A stretch of DNA of 37,696 nucleotides, from contig JAGHUM010000062.1 in the NCBI GenBank assembly GCA_018064855.1, positions 1 to 37,696 on the forward strand, given 5' to 3'. Below the pieces are notes generated by a model. It made no database searches. It was not told the origin of the DNA and saw nothing but the letters and a program-made list of their open reading frames with translations. Below are positions 24,302-32,634 of the stretch, in pieces (within the stretch, counting starts at the first letter, position 1; every line of letters begins with the position of its first letter). Made by a program: the position numbers and the translations under genes. This DNA is from Candidatus Physcocola equi. Lineage in GTDB: Bacteria; Bacteroidota; Bacteroidia; Bacteroidales; Paludibacteraceae.

Positions 24302-26020
24302 TTAGGCTGTTTTCTTTACGCCGTATTTCTTTTTCCTGATAAACAAGAAAGCGGCACCGAATAAACCTAAAACGATGAGTGGGAAGAAGATGTTTACGCT
24401 TTTCCAAAATGTCTTCATTTTTGTTGCTGGCACATTTAAAAGCCTCAGTTGTAATTCTCTTGCTCTGAGGTCCATCCATCCTTTATCGTCTGTAAGATAG
24501 TTTACGCAGTTTAATATGAAGTCTTTATTTCCATATTGACGTCCTTCATAGCGGTCATAGCCTAACGGAACGATGTTCATGCCACCATTTTGTCCCGGTG
24601 TCACTTCGTTGCATATAACCGACGAATTGGCTACGATAATCATTTTTGTGGTATAACTCTTATCGCTAAACATCTGGTCTGTATAAACTCCTTTAGGAAT
24701 CATTCTGTTTTTATAAACAGATGTGAAATGACCTTCCATTGCAACTGCAACTGGTATGTTTGCTGCATTAAAGTATTGACCGTTTTGCTCCACATTAACA
24801 ATGTTCATGCTAACCATTCCCGGCATTTGCTGAACATGGCTGCTGGTGGATGTGACCAATAAAATGTATTTTTTCACATCTTTGTCATCTTTACCGACAA
24901 AGTTGATACCGCTTGTAAATTCACTCTTTACGGGAGTCACGTTTTTTGTGATAGGGTGGTTGGGTGCTGTAAGGAGAAGCGGTGAATAATACCAAGGCAT
25001 TGGTTTCCATTTTGGCGCTTCGTTTTCCCTTGCTGTGTTTACAGGAACTTTTACGCACTGAACATCCTGCACCAGCACAGGCTCGATTCTGGCACCATAG
25101 CGGAAAAGCATATCCTGAAGGTTTACATCATTGGCAATACCGATGGTCGCACTTTGGGTTCTTAAACTGTCAAGCGAAATCCTCACGCCATCGATCAGCC
25201 AAAGCACTTTTCCGCCGTTCATGATATACTGGTCTAGAACAAATTTTTCCTCTTCGCTGAAAGATGAGGTAGGACCAGCGACAATGATTGCTTTGTATGA
25301 AAAAAGACTGTCAGGGCAGTTTCCTGGTTGTCCCTTGTCTATTTGATAATAATGACTTAATTCTTTTTCAATGTCGTATGTGAGAGCGTCGGGTTTTTCT
25401 CCATGTCCTTCTATGAAGGCGATTTTGCTTACTTTTGTGTTGGCCAATTGTCGGAAAGCATCTGTCAGTGCATATTCCAAGTTGGCTTCTGAGTTGACCA
25501 GACATTCTTCTCTGCTTGCACCGTCTTGCTCTTTGTAGAGGCAGACGTTTACAGAACGAGTTTTTTTGTTTTCCGATGATCGCTGTGACACTGTTACCCA
25601 AGGGCAAACTAATCGTTCTATACGTTGGCCTTCGTCGTTTTTGTCTTCGTTGTCCAACAGGATGCGCAGACCTTTTTGCTCAAGTTCCTCGTAGTGCTTG
25701 TTTTGTGCTTCTTCGTCTTTCCCTTGAGTCGGGTTTTCAAATATGATGTTGATACCGGCGTCGCTGTAAGCTTGAAATTCCTCCAACATTTCTTTTGTTG
25801 ATTTCCTCAGGCGAAGAAAACCAGCGCTCAAATCTCCGTCAAGATAAATTTTGACGTCATATTCACCCTTGAGTTGCTCCATGAGTTCTTGTGTGTTTTC
25901 ACTTACACTGTAGCGTTTTTCGCTGGTGACATCCCATCGGAACAGCTGAAATTGTGTGCCAAGTGAAAACAACAATACGATTGCGCAGGCGAGTATTGTT
26001 CCTAATTTATTGTTTTTCAT
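24302..26020 (-). CDS. gldG: Gliding-motility ABC-transporter-associated protein GldG
   Basis: A 572-residue membrane-anchored protein of the GldG/ABC-type auxiliary family. One N-terminal helix (about 8-25, LGTILACAIVLLFSLG), a large extracytoplasmic region (with VSENTQELMEQLKGEYDVKI, IAFIEGHGEKP, ALTDAFRQL and VLWLIDGVRISLDSL), and a C-terminal helix (about 543-562, FFPLIVLGLFGAAFLF) followed by a basic tail. In Flavobacterium GldG works with GldF and GldA in an ABC transporter linked to gliding. gldF and gldA are not present anywhere in this window. It follows gldD by 45 bp on the same strand and ends 32 bp before the MITE-like element. Confidence 0.87.
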   Translation of the reverse strand: MKNNKLGTILACAIVLLFSLGTQFQLFRWDVTSEKRYSVSENTQELMEQLKGEYDVKIYLDGDLSAGFLRLRKSTKEMLEEFQAYSDAGINIIFENPTQGKDEEAQNKHYEELEQKGLRILLDNEDKNDEGQRIERLVCPWVTVSQRSSENKKTRSVNVCLYKEQDGASREECLVNSEANLEYALTDAFRQLANTKVSKIAFIEGHGEKPDALTYDIEKELSHYYQIDKGQPGNCPDSLFSYKAIIVAGPTSSFSEEEKFVLDQYIMNGGKVLWLIDGVRISLDSLRTQSATIGIANDVNLQDMLFRYGARIEPVLVQDVQCVKVPVNTARENEAPKWKPMPWYYSPLLLTAPNHPITKNVTPVKSEFTSGINFVGKDDKDVKKYILLVTSTSSHVQQMPGMVSMNIVNVEQNGQYFNAANIPVAVAMEGHFTSVYKNRMIPKGVYTDQMFSDKSYTTKMIIVANSSVICNEVTPGQNGGMNIVPLGYDRYEGRQYGNKDFILNCVNYLTDDKGWMDLRARELQLRLLNVPATKMKTFWKSVNIFFPLIVLGLFGAAFLFIRKKKYGVKKTA

Positions 26021-26065
26021 TTTTTTCGATGCGTTTCTTTTTTCACGTTGTGTGAATGGCTATTA

Positions 26066-26662
26066 TCATTTCCACCTGAAACTTTCCATCAGTTTGATAA
26101 TGTCTTCGTTGATGTAGTCAACTACAGGTGCCAGAGAGTCTGGATTTGGTGTTACATTGAAATAGAGTGCACCTCTGAAATAGTGGTGTATGCTGTCTGT
26201 CAGCACAAATTGAACTTGTGATGCAGAGTTTCCTTTCAGTTCATATAGGAGTCCCCATACTTTTGCTTCTGGATTTTCATAAGGCTGCTCGGTAATAGCA
26301 TCCGCTTTTGCTGTGTGTTTATACACAAACCCGCGTAAGTCTTCTGAGATTTCCCTGAAATTATCTTTGACTGGCTTGTAATCGCAATAAATACATGCTC
26401 TCAGTTTGGGGTAAACTATGTTTAAACCATCTTTCTCTTTTGCATTCTCATCTTTATATGCCACGCGGCAGATGCTGTCTGGCAATGTGAAAGTGAATGG
26501 GTATTTGGCATCATTATAAACATTGTTGTATGTTTTTTCTTTCAGATCGATTCTGAAATATCCTCTTGGCTTTGGTTGACTGTTGTCACAGCCCGACAAT
26601 AGCGTTGCGAATAATATGGAGAGCAGACTGATTATGCTCTTCGTATATGATGTTTTCTTCAT
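26066..26662 (-). CDS. gldD: Gliding motility lipoprotein GldD
   Basis: A 198-residue lipoprotein. The ATG at 26662 (MKKTSYTKS...LLSGC) gives a proper signal peptide with lipobox LSGC; the frame opens earlier, overlapping gldE, but that start would bury the signal. The mature part has PKPRGYFRIDLKEKTY and YPFTFTLPDS, characteristic of GldD, a protein needed for gliding and type IX secretion in flavobacteria. It lies about 29 bp after gldE, an arrangement conserved across the phylum. In non-gliding gut Bacteroidales the genes persist, probably through a secretion-related or other envelope role. Confidence 0.9.
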   Translation of the reverse strand: MKKTSYTKSIISLLSILFATLLSGCDNSQPKPRGYFRIDLKEKTYNNVYNDAKYPFTFTLPDSICRVAYKDENAKEKDGLNIVYPKLRACIYCDYKPVKDNFREISEDLRGFVYKHTAKADAITEQPYENPEAKVWGLLYELKGNSASQVQFVLTDSIHHYFRGALYFNVTPNPDSLAPVVDYINEDIIKLMESFRWK

Positions 26663-26691
26663 TTTCAATGTTTTGCTAAAATTGTCTCTTA

Positions 26692-28029
26692 TCAATCTCT
26701 TTCTATGTGCATCTTCACTTTTTTGATGCGTCTGTTGTCTGCGGAGATTATTTGAAAAAGGTATTGTCCCACTTCTATTTTTTCTCCGGCTTTTGGTATG
26801 TCTCCTTTTATTTCCAGCAGAAGTCCCGCCAATGTGTCGGCATCGTTTATGTATTTGGTGAAGTCTTCTTTTTCAACTTTCTTTATTTTGAAGAAATCGC
26901 TTAAAGGCAGTTTCGCTTCCAGAATGAAGTTGTGGGCGTCGAGTTCTGTAAACAGTTTTTGCTCCTCATCGTGCTCGTCGCTTATGTCCCCGACTATCAC
27001 TTCAAGTATGTTTTCCAAAGTTACAATTCCACTTGTACCTCCAAATTCATCCACAACAATGGCCATGTGGATGTGCTTGCTTTGAAACTCTTTCAGCAGT
27101 TCGTCAATTTTTTTGCTTTCTGGGACAAAGTAAGGTTTTCTCATTAACTCTTGCCATTTGAATTCATTCCCTTCTTCTGTGTGATCAAGCAGGTCTTTTA
27201 CATACAAGATTCCTTTGACGTTATCAATGGTGTCTTCATAGACGGGTAGGCGCGAGTATTCTGATTCTTTTATGATGGAGAGTACTTTCCCATAAGAATA
27301 TGTGATATCAAGATCGACGATGTCAACTCTTGGTCGCATGATTTCATCTACGCTGATGTTGCCGAAGGTAACAATACTTTGGAGAATCTCTTTCTCGGCG
27401 TTTGCCTGAATTTTTTCTGTCTTGAGCGTTTCGCTGAGTTCATCAATGGAAAGCCGATGCTCCGCTTTCACTTCCAAACGCTTGTCTGCGATCTTTGTGG
27501 TATTCACTATCAGCCAACTGAACGGAGAAAAAACTTTTATAATCAAATTCATCTCTCCAGATTGTCTGATGAATTGCTCTAATTTGTGGCTGTTTTTGTT
27601 CCTGTTTGGCATCAACTCTCCGAATAGCGTGACGAGTAACATCCAAACTACAATTGCGGTGAGATAGCAAGATAACTTAATAAGTTGTTGTGTGATAAAC
27701 AACTCATGTGTCAACTGCGGTTCTTCTGCATTGATCTCGAAATGATGTGAAACCCATCTGCCCATATACAGCAAGATAATCAGAGATAATGCTAAATTGA
27801 AATAACGTGCAGAAATGATGCCGCCAATCGTCTCTTTTTGTGACTTTAGCCATTCTCTGATGGGGGAGAACGCTTCTTTACTCTTTTGTGCAATTTGTTC
27901 CATTTCTTTTCTGTTGAGACTGAACAAAGTGTACTCAAAAAACGATGTCACATATAGAACACGCATCGATACGAATATTGCCAATAGAAGAATGGCAAAA
28001 AGCGGGTATGAGCATGTTTCGATTTGCAT
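26692..28029 (-). CDS. gldE: GldE, DUF21/CBS/CorC-type membrane protein
   Basis: A 445-residue protein with the HlyC/CorC-family layout. The N-terminal half has about three membrane segments (about 8-28, 66-80, 115-133). A CBS-pair region follows (about 225-340, with MRPRVDIVDLDI, SRLPVYEDTIDNVKGILYVKDLL and HMAIVVDEFGGTSGIVTLENILEVIVGDISDE). The C-terminal CorC_HlyC domain (about 360-440) ends near IKKVKMHIERD. In flavobacteria GldE is a gliding-associated protein beside GldD. The order ssb-gldE-gldD seen here matches the known neighbourhood. Confidence 0.93.
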   Translation of the reverse strand: MQIETCSYPLFAILLLAIFVSMRVLYVTSFFEYTLFSLNRKEMEQIAQKSKEAFSPIREWLKSQKETIGGIISARYFNLALSLIILLYMGRWVSHHFEINAEEPQLTHELFITQQLIKLSCYLTAIVVWMLLVTLFGELMPNRNKNSHKLEQFIRQSGEMNLIIKVFSPFSWLIVNTTKIADKRLEVKAEHRLSIDELSETLKTEKIQANAEKEILQSIVTFGNISVDEIMRPRVDIVDLDITYSYGKVLSIIKESEYSRLPVYEDTIDNVKGILYVKDLLDHTEEGNEFKWQELMRKPYFVPESKKIDELLKEFQSKHIHMAIVVDEFGGTSGIVTLENILEVIVGDISDEHDEEQKLFTELDAHNFILEAKLPLSDFFKIKKVEKEDFTKYINDADTLAGLLLEIKGDIPKAGEKIEVGQYLFQIISADNRRIKKVKMHIERD

Positions 28030-28128
28030 CTGTGGTGAGGTTTGAACGTTTTGTTGTAAATTTCTTTGTATGTTATTGATTGCTAATTTGTTGTCTTTCT
28101 ATTTTGACGAAAGCGCTTTTATACAAAA

Positions 28129-28160
28129 TGCAAGGAGGAAATAAGTATTTCCTCCTTGCA
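28129..28160. terminator. 14-bp perfect hairpin between ssb and gldE
   Basis: TGCAAGGAGGAAAT (28129-28142) pairs perfectly with ATTTCCTCCTTGCA (28147-28160) around a 4-base loop. On the minus strand it is followed by ATTTTGT, so it may terminate ssb transcription before gldE. A minus-strand TAAATTTG box (plus CAAATTTA, 28159-28166) touches its edge and could be a gldE promoter -7 box. Confidence 0.75.
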
Positions 28161-28185
28161 AATTTACGAAAAAATTATGAATTTA

Positions 28186-28216
28186 TTAGACGTTTCTTTC
28201 TCAAAGTGACGTCTAA
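28186..28216. repeat. 8-bp inverted repeat after ssb
   Basis: TTAGACGT (28186-28193) and ACGTCTAA (28209-28216) are perfect inverted arms with a 15-base loop, 14 bp past the ssb stop on the minus strand. It may be a first, weaker terminator or a regulator site. Confidence 0.5.
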
Positions 28217-28230
28217 ATTACAATGTGTTT

Positions 28231-28671
28231 TTAGAATGGATTGCGGTCTTTTACTGCGTCTTCGGGTGCGTCTGGGATGGCGTCGTCATTATACATGACT
28301 ACGTTTTCTGCGCTTAGTGGTGCCGTGTCTGCCATGTTTCTTCGGTCAAGAAGTTCGATTTTGTCTGCAACAATTTCTGTTGCTGTATGACTTACTCCTT
28401 GACTGTCTGTCCATGTGCGGGTGCGAAGTTTTCCCTCGATGTAGAGTTTTGCCCCCTTTCTGACATATTGTTCAACGAATTTTGCCAATCCGCGCCAAAC
28501 GTTAATGCGGTGCCATTCGGTGTGCTCGGCCACGTTGGCGCCGCTCTGAGTAGTGTGTCCGCGTTCGGTTGTCGCTAGTGTGAAGTTTGCTACTGGCAAG
28601 TCTTTTTCCACATATCTTACCTCGGGATCTCTTCCTACGTTTCCTAATAAAATGACTTTGTTAACTGACAT
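28231..28671 (-). CDS. ssb: Single-stranded DNA-binding protein
   Basis: A 146-residue SSB. The OB fold spans about 1-108: VNKVILLGNVGRDPEVRY, ANFTLATTE, EWHRINVWRGLAKFVEQYVRKGAKLYIEGKLRTRTW are typical sections. The acidic flexible tail ends in VKDRNPF, the partner-binding tip (family usual DDIPF-like). It is downstream of mutY on the same strand with a 131-bp gap. A TATCTTTA box on the minus strand (28713-28720) is a one-mismatch -7 element. Confidence 0.96.
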   Translation of the reverse strand: MSVNKVILLGNVGRDPEVRYVEKDLPVANFTLATTERGHTTQSGANVAEHTEWHRINVWRGLAKFVEQYVRKGAKLYIEGKLRTRTWTDSQGVSHTATEIVADKIELLDRRNMADTAPLSAENVVMYNDDAIPDAPEDAVKDRNPF

Positions 28672-28802
28672 CTGTATAAAATATTAGTGTTGATAAATCT
28701 GTTCTGGTCTTCTAAAGATAGTGTTCCCTTTTGTGAGATTTATTTGCTATCTTCAATATGTGAAAATAGAATTTTTTTCTTTATACACCAAATGTTTTGT
28801 TG

Positions 28803-29888
28803 CTATTTTTGACGTTTTGTGTTGTCAAACATGTTTTCTTTTTCTGCTGTTAACAACTCCAATAATCTTGGAATTGCATATTCATCCCACTCGTCATGTG
28901 AAATGATACGCTCGTTTTCTTCTGTTTTAGCGCTGGATGCGCGGCATTTTATTAGTCTTGCGTGGAGTGTTTGGTGACTTAATTGATGTTTGATTTCTTT
29001 TGTTTCTCCGATGATTGTCAGTTTTTCATATTTAGACAACTCTTTTTGGATGCTTTTCTGTTGAAAGAGTGTTTCGGTGGCAAATGGCTCTTTTGTTTCA
29101 ATTAAAGGGTATTCCCACAATCCTTGCCAAATGTCTTTGTTCAGCCTCTGTTTTATTATGAATTTGTTGTTTGGCAATTCTATATACAGGTAGGCAAAAA
29201 AACGGTCTTTTGTCTTGATTTTCTTTGATTTGAAAGGAAAATCATTTGTTTTGTTTAGTTGTTTTGCGGTACATTTGTCTTGAAAAGGGCATTCTTCGCA
29301 AAGTGGTTGTTTGGGTAGGCATACGGTAGCTCCAAGGTCCATCATCCCTTGGTTGAATTCTGCAGGATGCTCTTTGCTCAGCAGATGGTCTGCAAGTTTT
29401 TGTATTTCTTTTTTCCCGGCTGTGCTGTCAATTGCTGTTTCAATGCCAAATACCCGAGTCAATACTCTGCAGACGTTTCCATCTACTGCGGCGTAGGGTA
29501 GTCCGTAGGCAAGTGCGGCTATGTCGGCAGCCGCGTAGTCGCCGACTCCTTTCATTTTACGAAGACCTTCATAATTGTCTGGCATTTCTCCGTTGTTGCT
29601 GTCAACAAGGTTTTGCGCGGCTGTGTGTAGGTTTCTTGCGCGGCTGTAATAGCCTAATCCCTGCCAGAATTTCAATACTTCGTCTTCACTGGCTGCTGCC
29701 AATGAAGCGACGTCAGGAAACTGCTTTATGATTCGATGATAGTAGGGTGTGCCTTGCTCAACACGGGTTTGTTGCAATATGATTTCTGAAACCCATATTT
29801 TATAGGGATTACGGTCAGCTCTCCAAGGCAAATTCCTGCCATTTTTCTCATACCATTTCACTAATCGTTCTCCAAACCATTTGTCCAT
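28803..29888 (-). CDS. mutY: A/G-specific adenine DNA glycosylase
   Basis: A 361-residue repair enzyme that removes A opposite 8-oxoguanine. The helix-hairpin-helix motif MKGVGDYAAADIAALAYG (about 110-127) is followed by the catalytic Asp in AAVDGNVCRVL. The iron-sulphur cluster signature is C-x6-C-x2-C-x5-C (CLPKQPLCEECPFQDKC, about 193-209). The C-terminal NUDIX-like recognition domain (about 230-345) contains IWQGLWEYPL and the KHQLSHQTLH loop. It starts 16 bp after folB, suggesting co-transcription with folB and rsmD. Confidence 0.95.
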   Translation of the reverse strand: MDKWFGERLVKWYEKNGRNLPWRADRNPYKIWVSEIILQQTRVEQGTPYYHRIIKQFPDVASLAAASEDEVLKFWQGLGYYSRARNLHTAAQNLVDSNNGEMPDNYEGLRKMKGVGDYAAADIAALAYGLPYAAVDGNVCRVLTRVFGIETAIDSTAGKKEIQKLADHLLSKEHPAEFNQGMMDLGATVCLPKQPLCEECPFQDKCTAKQLNKTNDFPFKSKKIKTKDRFFAYLYIELPNNKFIIKQRLNKDIWQGLWEYPLIETKEPFATETLFQQKSIQKELSKYEKLTIIGETKEIKHQLSHQTLHARLIKCRASSAKTEENERIISHDEWDEYAIPRLLELLTAEKENMFDNTKRQK

Positions 29889-29904
29889 TTTCTAAAAATA
29901 CTTC

Positions 29905-30258
29905 TTAGTTTGTTACTGTCACACTGGCATAGTCAACAACGCCTCCTACTGGAGGGCGTTTTTTCCTTACTTCTACGGAGAGTTTTTTGATTTGATCTCC
30001 GTATGTTGACATTATGCTTTTTTTTATTCTTGCAGCAACGTGTTCTATCAACTTGCTTGGTTGGCTCATTTCCTGTTTGACTATGTTGTAAACATCAGCA
30101 TAATTGATAGTGCCGGAAAGATCGTCATTTTCTTCTGCCATCATGCAGTTAACATCCATTTCCACGTTTATTTCATAATCGTTTCCGATGATGCCTTCGC
30201 AAGGCAACACACCATGCAACGAATGAAATTGCATACCATGTAACTTGATTATTGCCAT
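29905..30258 (-). CDS. folB: Dihydroneopterin aldolase
   Basis: A 117-residue enzyme of folate synthesis that makes 6-hydroxymethyldihydropterin. The pattern FHSLHGVLPCEGIIGNDYEI (substrate-binding Glu), INYADVYNIV and LIEHVAARIKKSI matches FolB. The conserved Lys-x-Pro segment appears as KKRPPVGGVVDYASV near the C-terminus. It lies between rsmD (24 bp upstream) and mutY (16 bp downstream). Confidence 0.93.
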   Translation of the reverse strand: MAIIKLHGMQFHSLHGVLPCEGIIGNDYEINVEMDVNCMMAEENDDLSGTINYADVYNIVKQEMSQPSKLIEHVAARIKKSIMSTYGDQIKKLSVEVRKKRPPVGGVVDYASVTVTN

Positions 30259-30282
30259 GTTTATAATGATGAACTGGTGTTT

Positions 30283-30813
30283 TTATTTGAAGAATGTGAA
30301 ATTAACGTGGCCGTAGTTCCTGTGTTCACTGAATCTCGGATGAGTTTCAAAACTGTAGTTTTTGGGGTGTTCCAGAATGAAAATGCCATCTTCTTTCAGC
30401 AGGTTTCTTTCAAACACAATGTCTGGTATGGTCGGTAGTTCTTTCAAATCATATGGTGGGTCGGCGAATATCAAATCCCATTTTTCCCCTGTGGTTTCTA
30501 CAAATTTGAATGTGTCTCCTTTTATCAGGTTGATGCAATCTACTTTTAGTTCTTGGATTGCTTTTTTGATGAAACTGTGATTTATCGAACTTTTCTCTAT
30601 CGCTACTACCTTGTGGCAACCTCGTGAGACAAATTCCAGACTGATGCTTCCTGTGCCGGCAAACATATCTAATACACTTACCTCTTCAAAATCTATCATA
30701 TTGTTTAGAATGTTGAAAAGGCTTTCTTTGGCCATGTCTGTTGTTGGACGGGCCTGCAGATTGGCGGGCGGGTTTATTCTTCTTCCTTTCAGATTTCCTC
30801 CGATGATTCTCAT
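30283..30813 (-). CDS. rsmD: 16S rRNA (guanine966-N2)-methyltransferase
   Basis: A 176-residue methyltransferase acting on the small-subunit rRNA. N-terminal MRIIGGNLKGRRINPP and RPTTDMAKESLFNIL are RsmD signatures. The SAM motif is LDMFAGTGSISLE (about 49-61), and the catalytic DPPYDL is at about 117-122. It heads the rsmD-folB-mutY run; the DUF3822 gene lies 82 bp upstream, a neighbourhood common in Bacteroidetes. Confidence 0.95.
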   Translation of the reverse strand: MRIIGGNLKGRRINPPANLQARPTTDMAKESLFNILNNMIDFEEVSVLDMFAGTGSISLEFVSRGCHKVVAIEKSSINHSFIKKAIQELKVDCINLIKGDTFKFVETTGEKWDLIFADPPYDLKELPTIPDIVFERNLLKEDGIFILEHPKNYSFETHPRFSEHRNYGHVNFTFFK

Positions 30814-30895
30814 ATTCTTTGTCTTGGCTTTTCGATTCTGTACTTAAAGTTATATGTCGCCTAATTTCGTTTTTGTTGAAGATTTTATGATGTGA

Positions 30896-31717
30896 TTATT
30901 CGTTCCAAAATAGTTCGATGTAATTGTAAAGATTATCTACTTTTTCGATACCATTGTTTAGTCGGTATTGACCTTCTGGCCGAGCATAATTCACAGATGC
31001 GATGTATGTTTTCAAACTATTTGCGGTTTGTTTTCCTATATTCTCTCCCCAAATGAATATAGGTGTGTGGGCTTGACTGAGTTTAAAGAGCCTGTAAATA
31101 TTCATTACATAATATACAATATCAGCATCTCCATCGCAGGTATAGCGGTTTGCTAATAAAAGTTTCCCATTCTCACAAACGTAAATGTCGATATGATCCG
31201 GCCTTATGGCAACTCCTGTGATTCGCTGGTCAATCCTGATGCTCTTCCTGAGAATATAAGTGCAGTCTGCTGCTTGCAGAGGCCATTCTTCTATTCCTGG
31301 TATCAGTTCTTTCCAAATGGTGTGTGTGGAATTGTCGCTCTCAAAAAGGCATGTGGCTCCAGCTGCGTCGATTGGCTGTTCTTTCAGGGGGTGACGGGAT
31401 GTTTCGCCAAACGCAAGCTTCCATGCTGCATTTCGGTCCGTTTTTGCCAGTACGTTGGGAATCATGGTCCAACGTTCACTGTCAGTAAAGAGGATGGCTT
31501 TTTGTGGGTTTTTCCCGTTCAGGCCTGTTTGCTCCCAAGCGCGTCGTAATTCTTCCTCATTGCGCATTCCAGTCCATTCGCTGAGCGCATGGTATGCGCC
31601 TTGTTTATGGTCGAATAATGAAAAACAAAATCCACCTGGCCGTGGCCGGATGGATATTGTTTGCTCATTTATGTCGAAACTGGGTTGCAGAATAGAGGCT
31701 ATCTCTTTTCTCTGCAT
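30896..31717 (-). CDS. DUF3822 family protein
   Basis: A 273-residue soluble protein of unknown function. Position next to rsmD and sequence blocks such as FCLFDHKQGAYHALSEW, KAILFTDSERWTMIPN, VAIRPDHIDIYVCENGKLLLANRY, IVYYVMNIYRLF and TPIFIWGENIG fit the DUF3822 family of Bacteroidetes, which looks like an actin/ASKHA-type duplicated fold. No nucleotide-binding motif can be confirmed by eye. It follows the anchored 248-residue protein by 13 bp, so both probably share the promoter at 32530-32559. Confidence 0.8.
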   Translation of the reverse strand: MQRKEIASILQPSFDINEQTISIRPRPGGFCFSLFDHKQGAYHALSEWTGMRNEEELRRAWEQTGLNGKNPQKAILFTDSERWTMIPNVLAKTDRNAAWKLAFGETSRHPLKEQPIDAAGATCLFESDNSTHTIWKELIPGIEEWPLQAADCTYILRKSIRIDQRITGVAIRPDHIDIYVCENGKLLLANRYTCDGDADIVYYVMNIYRLFKLSQAHTPIFIWGENIGKQTANSLKTYIASVNYARPEGQYRLNNGIEKVDNLYNYIELFWNE

Positions 31718-31730
31718 AACCTTTATGATT

Positions 31731-32477
31731 TTATTCCCAGTTTCCTGCGTTGTTGTTTGGTTCTGTGATATCGCCTACACGAAGGCCTGGATATTTTTCA
31801 AGGTCTTTGGCGAGTTTGTTCATGTTGACGATTTCCTGACGTTCCAATCCCATCAAGTAGTTGTCGTTGCTAACCTGAGCCTGGAACAATGGAATATATA
31901 CGCCAGACTTGTCGTTGAACAGATTGACAGCCTGAAGCTCAAACTTGGTGTTTTCTACCATTGGAACAATGTCGATGTTGTCGATACGCTGTGCGATTGG
32001 AGTGGTGACTGTTCTGCCGAGTTTTGTTGCTTCTTCTATTTCTGCTTTTGACCAGATTTCAAGAACGCTTTCTGGCATTGTGTCACGACGGAAATACTGG
32101 CAGAATGCCTCAAAGTCTTCAATACCGTATTTTGCTGCGTCTTCACCTTTGTTGTCGCGTACCATCTTCCATGCTTTTAGCTCTGTAAGTCCTTTTTCCA
32201 ACTGCTGGTCGGTGATTGTGCCTTGCTTCTTCACGGTAAGTTTCTGGCCTGTCTTGATAAAGGTCTTCAATGAGTCAAATGAACTTGTGTAATGTCCGTT
32301 CACATCTTTGAAATACACTTCTGCCTGACGAATGTCGATCAGTTTGGCAACTACGGCAGCCTGACGTTTCTCTTTTGCTGCTTCAAATTCAATTGGCTTC
32401 TGAATGCTTCTGTAGCACATGAACGCCACCACACAGATGGCTACGGCCATGAGGGCCTGCAACGCGATTTTATTCAT
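31731..32477 (-). CDS. Unknown membrane-anchored protein
   Basis: A 248-residue protein with one N-terminal transmembrane helix (about 5-22) and a soluble remainder. After the helix come a charged helix (EAAKEKRQAAVVAKLIDIRQAEVYF) and NGHYTSSFDSLKTFI, a layout that resembles the stalk-plus-globular shape of pseudopilins but lacks a prepilin-peptidase site. The family function is unknown to me. It is first in the unit with DUF3822 and divergent from the RecD-like helicase, an arrangement I believe recurs in Bacteroidales. Confidence 0.7.
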   Translation of the reverse strand: MNKIALQALMAVAICVVAFMCYRSIQKPIEFEAAKEKRQAAVVAKLIDIRQAEVYFKDVNGHYTSSFDSLKTFIKTGQKLTVKKQGTITDQQLEKGLTELKAWKMVRDNKGEDAAKYGIEDFEAFCQYFRRDTMPESVLEIWSKAEIEEATKLGRTVTTPIAQRIDNIDIVPMVENTKFELQAVNLFNDKSGVYIPLFQAQVSNDNYLMGLERQEIVNMNKLAKDLEKYPGLRVGDITEPNNNAGNWE

Positions 32478-32529
32478 ATATTATTTTTCTTTTTTATCCT
32501 TTATTACTTTTTTTAGTTCAAAACAATGC

Positions 32530-32559
32530 AAATTTATAAAAATATGAAATTTATTCAAC
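32530..32559 (-). promoter_or_regulatory. Promoter of the membrane-anchored protein/DUF3822 unit
   Basis: On the minus strand TTG (32557-32559) and TAAATTTG (32530-32537) are 19 bp apart, a near-full Bacteroidetes promoter. The ATG is 53 bp downstream. The remaining 32560-32634 serves as the divergent upstream region of the helicase gene; no plus-strand box is obvious there. Confidence 0.65.
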
Positions 32560-32634
32560 TATTTTTGTCGGCTTTTATTTACTTTTTTTTCTATTTTCGT
32601 GTAATTATTATCCTGTCACCTATTTATTTTTTAT

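Noticed and set aside
24222..24479. 85-residue minus-strand frame across the element and the gldG end
   Set aside because: It overlaps the real 3' end of gldG and a non-coding repeat; the sequence has no domain features.
31731..32477. Type IV pseudopilin
   Set aside because: The anchored layout is similar, but no prepilin peptidase cleavage motif and no pilus genes are nearby.
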